Source: an uncultured Lachnospiraceae bacterium (GTDB lineage: Bacteria > Bacillota > Clostridia > Lachnospirales > Lachnospiraceae). From it: 64,000 bases of DNA. The first letter of the stretch is position 1, and each line of letters begins with the position of its first letter. Below, piece by piece: positions 23,456 to 32,050 of this stretch. A model generated the notes under the pieces. That model was not told where the DNA came from and did not search any database. It saw only the letters and a program-made list of their open reading frames with translations. The stretch is taken from NCBI GenBank assembly GCA_947625465.1, contig CANQOK010000001.1:1-64000 (forward strand). Direction: 5' to 3'. Both the position numbers and the translations under genes were made by a program.

Positions 23456-25810
23456 ATGGCGAATACGAATGGGACAGATGCAAAAGTGCCGAGCGTTCAG
23501 GATATGGGCGTGCTGCACGCGATCCCTTATTCTGTACTGTATACAGATCCGAACGATACGATTCTTGCGATGAATCAGGTGTTTAAGCAGACATTTTCCA
23601 TAGACGATTCCATGCTTGGAAAACAGTTTGACTTAAAAATGCTGAACTGCAATAATCGGGGCAAGGTTGGACCGAACCGGAGTTTTCTGGAATTTAAAGA
23701 TGGAAGCGATGCGGTGATTATGGAGAAGGTGACGCTCACGGAGGAGGAAACCGTGACCGGCTACCTGTATACGTTTCGTCACCAGAAGCTCGCGGAGCAG
23801 GAGGAGAAGAAGATTTCCGGTCTGGCGGACAGAGATTATCTGACGAATCTGTATAACAGAAGAGGGTTGTACAATTACTATGAACACTTAGAGCAAGGCG
23901 GGGTAAACCATTTCCTGTTTCTGGATCTGGATAATTTCAAGATTGTCAATGACGTATATGGGCATGCGGTTGGCGATGAGCTGCTGATCTGTGTGGGAAA
24001 AGAAATTCAGAAGTGTCTGAAGGGCGGCGTGGTTTCCCGGATCGGCGGAGATGAATTTGTGGTAGTGATCCCGGGAACTTATTCCCAGGAAGAAGTCATT
24101 GAGATGGCGAAAGCTATGCTGACTTCCATTTCTCAGATGGATTACAGAAAAGAAGTTGTGTCTACCGTCTCTACCAGTATCGGTATCATATTGGATCAGC
24201 CCCGAGAGCTGTCGCTGGATGACATTTTGTATAAGTGCGATTCTGCGATGTATCGCGCGAAGGAAAGCGGAAAGAATCAGTATGTCATTTTTAATGCGAT
24301 GGAAGAAGAGGTCAACAAGAAGCGGAGCATTGAAAAAGAGATGCATGACGCGCTTGCGAACGGGGAATTTATCCCGTATCTGCAGCCCAAGTTCAATATG
24401 CTGACTTCTCAGCTGTATGGCGCGGAGGCGCTGGTGCGCTGGAAACATCCTGTGGACGGGATCCGGCAGCCGATGGAATTCCTTCCCGTACTGGAACGGA
24501 GCGGATTCATTACCGAGATGGATATGAGCATCTATGAACAGGTCTGTCAGATCAAACAGTCCTGGAAAGGGAAGCCTTATGAGCATCTGGTCGTTTCCGT
24601 GAATATGTCCAGACTGCATTTCTTCCAGAAGGATTTTATTGAGAAGCTGATCGAGATCGCAGACCGGTACGGCGTTAGAACCAATGAATTGGAGATCGAG
24701 GTAACGGAGGGTATTTTTTTCCGGGATAAAGAGACGATCATCAAACGGATCGTTGAATTGAAGAAGGCAGGATTCTTTATCGCGATCGACGATTTCGGAA
24801 GCGGATATTCGTCCCTTAGTATCTTGAAGGATATTCCGGCGGATTCCCTGAAGATCGACCGGAATTTCCTGCAGATGTCAGACGACAGTATTAAGAGTAA
24901 GACAGTCATCCGGAACATCATTACCATGGGTAAGGATCTGAAGATGGAACTGATGGCGGAAGGCGTTGAGACCTTAGAGCAGATGATGTTTTTGACCAGC
25001 TGCGGATGTGAACTGGCGCAGGGATTTTATTACAGCAAGCCGCTGCCGGTTGATGAGTTTGAAGAATATGCGGCCAGACATCTGCTGTTAAAGGAATATC
25101 GGATCAAATACAGCCTTGACGGAACCCTGTGCGATGAAACCGGCCAGCTGGAAGCCAGATATGTGGGAGATCAGCTGGAATTTGCCGAAGGCGTTGTCAA
25201 AGGTCATCAGTCGGTTGTATTTCCGGGAGGCGATGTTTCCTGGAATGTATTGGAGCTGCCGACGAAGACACTTTGCTCGGAGAGCTATACGATCAGCCTT
25301 TGGCTGAAACCGACGCAGCCCCTGGAATATTGGACCAGCGTTCTGTTTATGGAGTTTAACAACGGGTTTGCGAGCCTGGCGCCGTTAGCATGGGAGGGAG
25401 CGTCCATTTACCGCGTGCGGGACGCCAGAAGAGTAAACGCGTGGTTTGATACGCCGTGCTGTTGTCCGGTACCGGGAGAATGGGTTTACATTACCATTAC
25501 TTATGATTCCAAGAGCGGGATCATCCGCTATTATTTCAACGGCAAGATGGCGGGTATTTTGGAGAATGTGCCGTCTCTGCGTGTCGTAAAGCGGATTTAT
25601 GTAGGCGGAGATATCTTTAAGAAATCCTTTGTAGGACATCTCTGCGAACTGGAATTTACCAACCATGCGAAATCGGCACAGAATATCTGGCAGGAATTTT
25701 TAAGCTATGTGGAGACCGACGGCTTTGTGCCGCTGCTTGACGATTCTATCCGGAGCCGGTTCGTTACCAGTAACGGATTATCCGTATTAGAGCAGATAGA
25801 GCGGGATTAA
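23456..25810 (+). CDS. GGDEF-EAL protein with N-terminal PAS-like and C-terminal LamG-like domains
   Basis: A 784-residue soluble protein. A PAS-like domain (about 12-110) comes first; a diguanylate cyclase domain (about 125-285) with 'DLDNFKIVNDVYGH' and an intact GGDEF at about 197; then an EAL phosphodiesterase domain (about 300-555) with 'EALVRW', 'VTEG' and 'DDFGSGYSSL' intact. Residues from about 565 to 760 resemble a LamG/concanavalin-like jellyroll ('SYTISLWLKP', 'WVYITITYDSKSGIIRYYFNGKMAG', 'IYVGG'). No signal peptide or membrane helix is seen, so the lectin-like domain should be cytosolic. AAAGGAG fits ATG 23456 better than 23423. Both c-di-GMP activities could be present; the net activity is unknown. 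Confidence 0.9.
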   Translation: MANTNGTDAKVPSVQDMGVLHAIPYSVLYTDPNDTILAMNQVFKQTFSIDDSMLGKQFDLKMLNCNNRGKVGPNRSFLEFKDGSDAVIMEKVTLTEEETVTGYLYTFRHQKLAEQEEKKISGLADRDYLTNLYNRRGLYNYYEHLEQGGVNHFLFLDLDNFKIVNDVYGHAVGDELLICVGKEIQKCLKGGVVSRIGGDEFVVVIPGTYSQEEVIEMAKAMLTSISQMDYRKEVVSTVSTSIGIILDQPRELSLDDILYKCDSAMYRAKESGKNQYVIFNAMEEEVNKKRSIEKEMHDALANGEFIPYLQPKFNMLTSQLYGAEALVRWKHPVDGIRQPMEFLPVLERSGFITEMDMSIYEQVCQIKQSWKGKPYEHLVVSVNMSRLHFFQKDFIEKLIEIADRYGVRTNELEIEVTEGIFFRDKETIIKRIVELKKAGFFIAIDDFGSGYSSLSILKDIPADSLKIDRNFLQMSDDSIKSKTVIRNIITMGKDLKMELMAEGVETLEQMMFLTSCGCELAQGFYYSKPLPVDEFEEYAARHLLLKEYRIKYSLDGTLCDETGQLEARYVGDQLEFAEGVVKGHQSVVFPGGDVSWNVLELPTKTLCSESYTISLWLKPTQPLEYWTSVLFMEFNNGFASLAPLAWEGASIYRVRDARRVNAWFDTPCCCPVPGEWVYITITYDSKSGIIRYYFNGKMAGILENVPSLRVVKRIYVGGDIFKKSFVGHLCELEFTNHAKSAQNIWQEFLSYVETDGFVPLLDDSIRSRFVTSNGLSVLEQIERD

Positions 25811-25846
25811 CGGAATCTTATCTTAATAAATAGTAGGACATAAAAA

Positions 25847-25874
25847 TCGGGCAGCCGGTAAGCCGGCTGCCCGA
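25847..25874 (-). terminator. Terminator of hydABC (possibly bidirectional)
   Basis: TCGGGCAGCCGG and CCGGCTGCCCGA form a perfect 12-bp stem with a 4-base loop. Read on the minus strand it is followed by TTTTTA; the plus-strand side has only a weak T tract. Confidence 0.85.
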
Positions 25875-25902
25875 ACTTTATAGCGTTGATTCAGATTATA
25901 AT

Positions 25903-27636
25903 TTAGAATCTGCCGCGTTCTACATAAGTGGTATGTAAATATTTGTGAGCCAGCGGTTTGCCCGGAGCTTCAAAATACTCATCGTAAACCATCTTGATCA
26001 CAGGGCTTTCCTGAGAACGGCGCAAAGTCATTTTAGCGTCGGCGTCATACAGAGCCTTCGCACGGACTGCTTTCAGATCAACGGTGTTGCGGACGCTGTC
26101 GCTCTGGATCGGCTGACCGCCGCCATTAATACATCCGCCCGGACATGCCATCACTTCGATCATGTGATAATCCTTCTCACCGGATTTCACCTTCTCGATC
26201 AGCTCGCTTGCATTTCCTAAACCGGAAGCAACGGCTACCCGTACTTCTGTACCGGCAATCGTATAAGTTGCTTCTTTGATGCCTGCGGTACCGCGGACTT
26301 CCTTGAAGTCAACCAGTTCGCAGGTGCTGTCCAGCATCGCAGCGGCAGTACGAAGCGCTGCTTCCATAACACCGCCGGTAGCGCCGAAGATCAGGCCGCC
26401 GCCGGTAGCGGTTTCAAACGGATCGTCAAACTTCTCATCCGGCAGATCGGTAAACTGGATCGCAGCTTCCTTGATCATTCTTGCCAGTTCCCGTGTCGTT
26501 AAGGCAATATCTACATCGTCATAATCACCGGTGCGCTGTTCTTCTCTGCCAACCTCAAACTTCTTGGCAGTACAAGGGATTACGCTGACCACAAACAGAT
26601 CCTTGGGATCGATATTGTTCTTCTGGCAGTAGTAGCTCTTTAATACGGCGCCAAACATCTGTTGCGGAGACTTGCAGGTAGACAGGTGCGGGATCATCTC
26701 CGGATAATAATGCTCTACATATTTTACCCAGCCGGGGCAGCAGGACGTAAACATCGGCAGCGGGCCCGCGCCTTTGATCCGTTCTACCAGCTCGGTGGCT
26801 TCTTCCATAATGGTCAGGTCGGCGGTAAAGTCCATATTAAATACGGAATCTGCGCCTAAACGGCGGATCGCAGCGACCATCTTGCCTTCCGCATTGGTTC
26901 CGATCGGCATATCGAATGCTTCACCCAAAGTTGCGCGGATAGAAGGAGCGGTAAAGAATACCACCTTCTTGTCCGGATTGGAGATCGCGTTCCATACTTC
27001 AGCGGTCTGGCTCTTCTCGGTTAAAGCGCCGCAAGGACATGCGACAATACACTGTCCGCATCCAACGCAGGGGGACTCTCCTAAGCCGTTCTCAAATGCG
27101 CAGCCGATATGAGTCGCGAAACCACGGCGGATGGAACCGATTACGGAAATGTTCTGATTCTTGCAGGCTGCGATACAGCGGCGGCACAGAACACACTTGT
27201 TATTGTCTCTGATAATGTAAGCGGAACTCGTATCCAGCGGAGTCAGCTCTTTCTCACCCTTAAACCGGTCTTCGTCTACGCCGTAAGCCAGCGCCAGCTT
27301 CTGCAGCTCGCAGTTGTTGCTGCGTACACAGGACAGGCACTTTTTGTTGTGGTTAGACAGAATCAGTTCAATGGTGGTCTTACGGGAAGCACGGACTTTT
27401 GGCGTATTCGTTAATACTTCCATGCCCTCCTCAACCGGATATACGCATGCGGCAACCAGTCCGTTTCTGCCTTTTAATTCAACGACACAGACACGGCAGG
27501 CGCCAATACAGTTAACATCCTTTAAATAACATAATGAAGGAATCTCGATATTCGCAGCTCTTGCAGCCTCTAAAATAGTAGACCCTTTCGGTGCTTCTAC
27601 AGGGATTCCGTTAATTGTCAATTTTACTGTTTCCAT
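25903..27636 (-). CDS. hydA: [FeFe] hydrogenase catalytic subunit (NADH-linked, HydA)
   Basis: A 577-residue group A [FeFe] hydrogenase. A plant-type [2Fe-2S] domain ('GACRVCVVEL') is first, then a [4Fe-4S] site 'NHNKKCLSCVRSNNC', two ferredoxin clusters ('CVLCRRCIAAC', 'CVGCGQCIVACP') and the H-cluster domain with L1 'FTSCCPGWVKY', L2 'IPCTAKKFE' and L3 'MACPGGCINGGGQP'. It ends without extra domains, as in trimeric HydABC enzymes that oxidise NADH and ferredoxin together and release H2. It is the last gene of hydCBA on the minus strand, 11 bases after hydB, with GGGAGG six bases before its ATG. Confidence 0.95.
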   Translation of the reverse strand: METVKLTINGIPVEAPKGSTILEAARAANIEIPSLCYLKDVNCIGACRVCVVELKGRNGLVAACVYPVEEGMEVLTNTPKVRASRKTTIELILSNHNKKCLSCVRSNNCELQKLALAYGVDEDRFKGEKELTPLDTSSAYIIRDNNKCVLCRRCIAACKNQNISVIGSIRRGFATHIGCAFENGLGESPCVGCGQCIVACPCGALTEKSQTAEVWNAISNPDKKVVFFTAPSIRATLGEAFDMPIGTNAEGKMVAAIRRLGADSVFNMDFTADLTIMEEATELVERIKGAGPLPMFTSCCPGWVKYVEHYYPEMIPHLSTCKSPQQMFGAVLKSYYCQKNNIDPKDLFVVSVIPCTAKKFEVGREEQRTGDYDDVDIALTTRELARMIKEAAIQFTDLPDEKFDDPFETATGGGLIFGATGGVMEAALRTAAAMLDSTCELVDFKEVRGTAGIKEATYTIAGTEVRVAVASGLGNASELIEKVKSGEKDYHMIEVMACPGGCINGGGQPIQSDSVRNTVDLKAVRAKALYDADAKMTLRRSQESPVIKMVYDEYFEAPGKPLAHKYLHTTYVERGRF

Positions 27637-27647
27637 ATGACACCTCC

Positions 27648-29543
27648 CTATTTCACATATATTGCATCAAAGTTACAGTTCTTCTGGCAAACACCGCACT
27701 TAATACATTTTGTCTTATCAATGGTATGTACTTCCTTAACCTTACCGGAAATCGCGCCAACCGGACAATTTCTTGCACACTTGGTACATCCCTTACATTT
27801 CTCCGGATCGATCTCGTAAGCCAGCAGCGCTTTACAAACGCCGGCAGTACATTTCTTGGATACGATATGATCGATATATTCCTGACGGAAATGTGCCAGT
27901 GTAGACAGGATCGGGTTCGGAGCGGACTGGCCCAATGCGCACAGGGAAGAATTCTTCATATGTGTCGCCAGTTCTTCGATCTTATCCAGATCCTCCATTT
28001 CACCGTTGCCGGAAGTGATCTTCTCCAGTAACTGCAGCAGTCTTCTGGTACCGATCCGGCACGGAGTACACTTGCCGCAGGACTCGTCTACGGTAAACTC
28101 CAGATAGAACTTGGAAATATCTACCATACAGGTATCTTCATCCAGAATGATCAGACCGCCGGAACCCATCATGGAGCCCAGTGCGATCAGGTTGTCATAG
28201 TCGATCGGCGTATCGATATTCTCAGCTGAGATACATCCGCCGGACGGACCGCCGGTCTGCGCAGCTTTGAACTTCTTGCCGTTCGGAATGCCGCCGCCGA
28301 TCTCCTCAACGATCTCACGCAGCGTAGTTCCCATCGGAATCTCCACCAGACCTACATTCGTGATCTTGCCGCCCAGAGCGAATACCTTGGTTCCCTTGGA
28401 CTTCTCGGTACCAATGGAAGAGTACCATTCGGAACCCTTTAAGATGATCTGCGGGATATTCGCATAGGTTTCAACATTATTCAATACGGTCGGCTTGCCG
28501 AACAGACCTTTGATAGCCGGGAACGGCGGTCTCGGTCTGGGTTCACCGCGGTGACCTTCGATCGAAGTCATCAGAGCGGTCTCCTCACCGCAGACAAACG
28601 CGCCGGCGCCTAAACGGATCTCGATGTCGAAATCAAAGCCTGTGCCGAAAATGTTCTTTCCTAACAGGCCGTGCTCTCTTGCCTGCGTCAAAGCGATGGA
28701 CAGACGTTCAACCGCGATCGGATACTCGGCACGGATATATACATAACCCTGATGTGCGCCGATGGTATAACCGGCAATTGCCATTGCTTCAATAATACTG
28801 TGCGGATCGCCTTCCAGAATGGAACGGTCCATGAACGCGCCGGGATCGCCCTCGTCGGCGTTACAGCATACATACTTGATATCGCCCTGGCTTGCCTTCG
28901 CAAACGCCCATTTCTTACCGGTCGGGAAACCCCCGCCGCCGCGGCCGCGCAGGCCGGATTCCAACAGACAGTTTACAACATCGTCCGGCGTCATGGTAGT
29001 CAGTACCTTAGCCAGCGCCTGATATGCGTCTACGCCGATTGCTTCCTCGATGTTCTCGGGATCGATCACACCGCAGTTCCGCAGGGCAATACGCATCTGC
29101 TTCTTATAGAAATTAGTCTCATTCAGGGAAATGATGCTGCCGTCTTCATGTACGGTCTCAGCATACAGCAATTCCTTTACGACGTTACCGTTTTTCAGAT
29201 GGTTCTCAACAACGGTCTCCACATGCTCCGGAGTCATCTGGCTGTAGAAGCAGCCTTCCGGATATACGATCATGATAGGGCCTAAAGAACACAGACCGAA
29301 ACATCCGGTTCTGACAACTAAGATCTCATCTTCCAGGCCGTGCTTCTTTAAAGATTCCTCTAAAGCCGCGATTACCTTTTTACTGCCTGAGGAAGTACAT
29401 CCGGTACCGCCGCATACCAGTACCTGCTTCCGGTAACCGGTCTTGCTTGCCAGCAGTTCGCCCTGCTCCCGTACAACCTTGCGGACCTGAACCAGATCGG
29501 CCATCTTGGCCTTCACACCGTTTAATTCTTCAATGGTCATCAT
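27648..29543 (-). CDS. hydB: NuoF-like subunit of bifurcating hydrogenase (HydB)
   Basis: A 631-residue flavoprotein subunit that binds NADH. An N-terminal thioredoxin-like [2Fe-2S] domain ('CGGTGCTSSGS...CFGLCSLGP') comes first, then the NuoF core with the glycine-rich 'GLRGRGGGGFPTGKKW' and FMN region, the [4Fe-4S] site 'ESCGKCTPCRIGTRR', and two C-terminal ferredoxin clusters ('CKGCTKCARNCPVGA', 'CIKCGVCQKNC'). Its start overlaps the end of hydC by four bases; GGAGG is nine bases upstream of ATG 29543. Confidence 0.95.
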   Translation of the reverse strand: MMTIEELNGVKAKMADLVQVRKVVREQGELLASKTGYRKQVLVCGGTGCTSSGSKKVIAALEESLKKHGLEDEILVVRTGCFGLCSLGPIMIVYPEGCFYSQMTPEHVETVVENHLKNGNVVKELLYAETVHEDGSIISLNETNFYKKQMRIALRNCGVIDPENIEEAIGVDAYQALAKVLTTMTPDDVVNCLLESGLRGRGGGGFPTGKKWAFAKASQGDIKYVCCNADEGDPGAFMDRSILEGDPHSIIEAMAIAGYTIGAHQGYVYIRAEYPIAVERLSIALTQAREHGLLGKNIFGTGFDFDIEIRLGAGAFVCGEETALMTSIEGHRGEPRPRPPFPAIKGLFGKPTVLNNVETYANIPQIILKGSEWYSSIGTEKSKGTKVFALGGKITNVGLVEIPMGTTLREIVEEIGGGIPNGKKFKAAQTGGPSGGCISAENIDTPIDYDNLIALGSMMGSGGLIILDEDTCMVDISKFYLEFTVDESCGKCTPCRIGTRRLLQLLEKITSGNGEMEDLDKIEELATHMKNSSLCALGQSAPNPILSTLAHFRQEYIDHIVSKKCTAGVCKALLAYEIDPEKCKGCTKCARNCPVGAISGKVKEVHTIDKTKCIKCGVCQKNCNFDAIYVK

Positions 29544-30052
29544 GATTCGGCACCTCCTTCTTCCTGCATGTATTTGTCAAGGATCTTGTCTACCTGATCG
29601 GGTGTCATCTTACCGTAAACATCTTCACCGATCATCATGACCGGCGCCAGACCGCAGGCACCGACGCAGCGGCAGGAATCCAGAGAGAACAGCCCGTCCG
29701 GCGTACATTCACCGCTCTTGATCCCTAATCTGTTTTCAACTTCCGCCAACACCTTGTCCGCACCCTTTACGTAGCAAGCAGTTCCCAGACATACACTGAT
29801 ACGATGTTTCCCCTTAGGGGTAAGGGAAAACTGAGAGTAGAATGTAGCAACTCCATAAACTTCGGATAATGAAATACCCAGTCCGTCAGCAATCATCGTC
29901 TGAACTTCAATGGGCAGATATCCGTAAATTCCCTGAGCTTCCTGTAACACAGGCATTAAACAGCCAGGGGTGTCTTTGTGTTTGGCAATGACTTCTTTCA
30001 GTTCACGTTCCTGAGCTTCAGTGCCTTTGAACGCATTTTGTAAAGAATCCAT
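29540..30052 (-). CDS. hydC: NuoE-like subunit of bifurcating hydrogenase (HydC)
   Basis: A 170-residue thioredoxin-fold [2Fe-2S] protein. The cluster cysteines are in 'CLGTACYVKGAD' and 'CRCVGACGLAPVM'. It is the first gene of the operon. The start at 30052 has AAAGGAGG upstream on the minus strand and is preferred to the in-frame ATG at 30076. Confidence 0.94.
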   Translation of the reverse strand: MDSLQNAFKGTEAQERELKEVIAKHKDTPGCLMPVLQEAQGIYGYLPIEVQTMIADGLGISLSEVYGVATFYSQFSLTPKGKHRISVCLGTACYVKGADKVLAEVENRLGIKSGECTPDGLFSLDSCRCVGACGLAPVMMIGEDVYGKMTPDQVDKILDKYMQEEGGAES

Positions 30053-30094
30053 ATAGCCCCTCCTTTCTGTCTGCATTCGCAGTAGTCATATTCA

Positions 30095-30112
30095 GTATTG
30101 TTTTATCAATAC
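30095..30112. promoter_or_regulatory. Candidate operator upstream of hydCBA
   Basis: GTATTG-TTTTAT-CAATAC is an 18-bp inverted repeat with 6-bp arms, 43 bases before the hydC start. Its size is like a Rex redox-repressor site, but it does not fit the TTGTTAA...TTAACAA consensus well. Confidence 0.3.
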
Positions 30113-30252
30113 ATAAATGATGTATATTTATATGATATGTAGTGATAAAAAATCTCATATGTACAATTATTATACAATAGAACAGGGGAAAATGCACGAA
30201 TTTTTTTGAGAATGTTCGTAAAAAAATACACAAAAATGACAAAAAAATACAA

Positions 30253-31038
30253 TCAGATCAGATTGAAATGTTTCAGAGCATGATATACGCCGCCTGCCTC
30301 GACTGTGCGCGTAATATAACTGCAGTAAGGTTCCAGGTCTTTATCGTGGTGTCCCATGGCGATTGCGTTGGGAACGCATTCAAACATGGGGATATCGTTG
30401 GTACTGTCGCCGAATACATAGGCATTTTCCGTACCAATGAAAAACTTCTTTAAAATAGCCCGGATTGCCGTTGCCTTGGAATGATTTTTGGGAACTGCCT
30501 CAAACAGGCCGTTGCGGCGGTCTATGACCTGATATCTGGGAGACAGACTTTCAATCAGCGGAATGGGGTTGCTGCGCAGATCCGCAAAGAAAATAAACTT
30601 ATCTACCGGACCGATCTTATCTCCGAATGTTTTCGCGATCCCCATATTCTGGAACATGCGGCGGATCCGTTCGATTTCTGAAAAGCGGGAATAGCTGTTG
30701 GGAAAATAAATTGCGTCGCTGGCTTCCAGGATCCCGTCGCAGTCATATGTCGAAAAACTCCGTAAGAGGCTGTGAACCTCTTCGGAGGGCAGAGATGCAT
30801 GATAGAAGCTGGCTCCGTTGTAGATCAGTTCAGTGCCGCATCCGCATAAAAATCCGTCAAACGGCAGCGGAAACAGCGCCGGCGGAATGGAGCAGCGCGT
30901 GCGTCCGGTATTTACAAAAAGCAGATGCCCGTTTTCCTTCGCCTGCGTCAACGCTTCAAAAGTACTGTTGGGTACCTGTCCTGTCTGTTCACTGATCAGT
31001 GTTCCGTCTATATCAAAAAATAAGGCCTTTTTCATCAT
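30253..31038 (-). CDS. HAD-superfamily phosphatase, Cof type
   Basis: A 261-residue HAD hydrolase. The nucleophile motif is 'FFDIDGTLI' at the N-terminus, motif II 'LFVNTGRT', a C2-type cap in the middle, and the acidic motif 'VFGDSTNDIPMFE' near the end, followed by 'AIAMGHHDKDLEPYC'. This is the Cof/YidA pattern, acting on phosphorylated sugars or cofactors; the substrate cannot be told. The start at 31038 is chosen because the protein then begins just before the nucleophile motif and GAGGGA lies upstream; the frame is open to 31080. It diverges from the Mrp ATPase gene. Confidence 0.88.
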   Translation of the reverse strand: MMKKALFFDIDGTLISEQTGQVPNSTFEALTQAKENGHLLFVNTGRTRCSIPPALFPLPFDGFLCGCGTELIYNGASFYHASLPSEEVHSLLRSFSTYDCDGILEASDAIYFPNSYSRFSEIERIRRMFQNMGIAKTFGDKIGPVDKFIFFADLRSNPIPLIESLSPRYQVIDRRNGLFEAVPKNHSKATAIRAILKKFFIGTENAYVFGDSTNDIPMFECVPNAIAMGHHDKDLEPYCSYITRTVEAGGVYHALKHFNLI

Positions 31039-31089
31039 AGGCAATTCCCTCATTTGCACATAATATGAAATCGATGTCACTTTACAGAT

Positions 31090-31119
31090 ACTATAACATA
31101 ATTTCAGAGATTTTGTCTA
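31090..31119 (-). promoter_or_regulatory. Promoter of the HAD phosphatase gene
   Basis: On the minus strand TAGACA (31119-31114), an 18-bp spacer and TATAGT (31095-31090). Its -35 overlaps that of the divergent promoter within the palindrome GTCTAGAC (31115-31122). Confidence 0.5.
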
Positions 31120-31146
31120 GACTAAATTTAAGGAATGCGGTATACT
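31118..31146 (+). promoter_or_regulatory. Promoter of the Mrp ATPase gene
   Basis: TAGACT at 31118-31123, a 17-bp spacer and TATACT at 31141-31146. Confidence 0.5.
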
Positions 31147-31197
31147 ATCATTAAAAAGTTCGGAGAATATAAATCAATGCTCCGGAATGGAGGAACT

Positions 31198-32013
31198 ATG
31201 AGCGAGTGTAATCATAATTGTGACAACTGCGAGAGCAATGGAAACTGCAGCCAGCAGATTGAAAAGGAACCTTTAAACAGTATGTCCTGTGTACGTAAAG
31301 TGATCGGCATCGTAAGCGGCAAGGGCGGCGTCGGCAAATCATTTATAACGGCGCTGCTGGCGGCGTCGGCACAGAGGAACGGGTATCAGAGCGCGATTCT
31401 GGACGCGGATATCACGGGACCGTCCATCCCGAAGGCGTTCGGCGTATCGGGCAGTCTGCAGGGCAGCGACATGGGCCTGTTTCCGGCGGTTTCCGCAGGG
31501 GGGATCCAGATAGTCAGCACCAATCTGCTCCTGCCCGAAGAAACGGATCCGGTTATCTGGCGGGGACCGGTGATCGCAGGCATGGTAAAACAGTTTTGGT
31601 CTGATGTGATCTGGACAGATGTGGATTATATGTTTGTGGATATGCCGCCCGGTACGGGAGATGTGCCTTTGACGGTATTCCAGTCTTTGCCGGTGGACGG
31701 CATTATCATCGTGACTTCGCCGCAGGAACTGGTGGGCATGATCGTGCAGAAGGCCGTGAAAATGGCGGAGATGATGGATATTCCAATCCTGGGACTGGTA
31801 GAGAATATGGCATATTTCGAGTGCCCGGACTGCCATCGGAAACATTATATTTTCGGGGAAAGCCATGGACGAGAAATCGCGCAGAAGCATCAGATCGCGA
31901 AGTATGTGCAGATTCCGCTGGATCCCGAGATCGCCGGATACTGCGATCAGGGAAAAGCAGAGCAGTATCAGAAGGAATGGTGTGAAGAACTGTTGTCCAT
32001 TGTAAAGGATTAA
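31198..32013 (+). CDS. Mrp/ApbC-family P-loop ATPase
   Basis: A 271-residue Mrp/NBP35-type ATPase, a carrier for iron-sulfur clusters. A short Cys-rich N-terminus ('CNHNCDNCESNGNC') precedes the deviant Walker A 'GKGGVGKSF'. 'DADITGPSIPKAFG', 'VDMPPGTGDVPLT' and 'ENMAYFECPDC' (cluster-binding CxxC) are the family signatures. GGAGG supports ATG 31198. A role in loading the many Fe-S enzymes of this anaerobe, including the hydrogenase, fits but is inference. It lies 37 bases upstream of pyk and may be co-transcribed. Confidence 0.92.
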   Translation: MSECNHNCDNCESNGNCSQQIEKEPLNSMSCVRKVIGIVSGKGGVGKSFITALLAASAQRNGYQSAILDADITGPSIPKAFGVSGSLQGSDMGLFPAVSAGGIQIVSTNLLLPEETDPVIWRGPVIAGMVKQFWSDVIWTDVDYMFVDMPPGTGDVPLTVFQSLPVDGIIIVTSPQELVGMIVQKAVKMAEMMDIPILGLVENMAYFECPDCHRKHYIFGESHGREIAQKHQIAKYVQIPLDPEIAGYCDQGKAEQYQKEWCEELLSIVKD

Positions 32014-32050
32014 CATAAAAAAACGTTCGAAAGAACAGAAAGGCGAAGGA

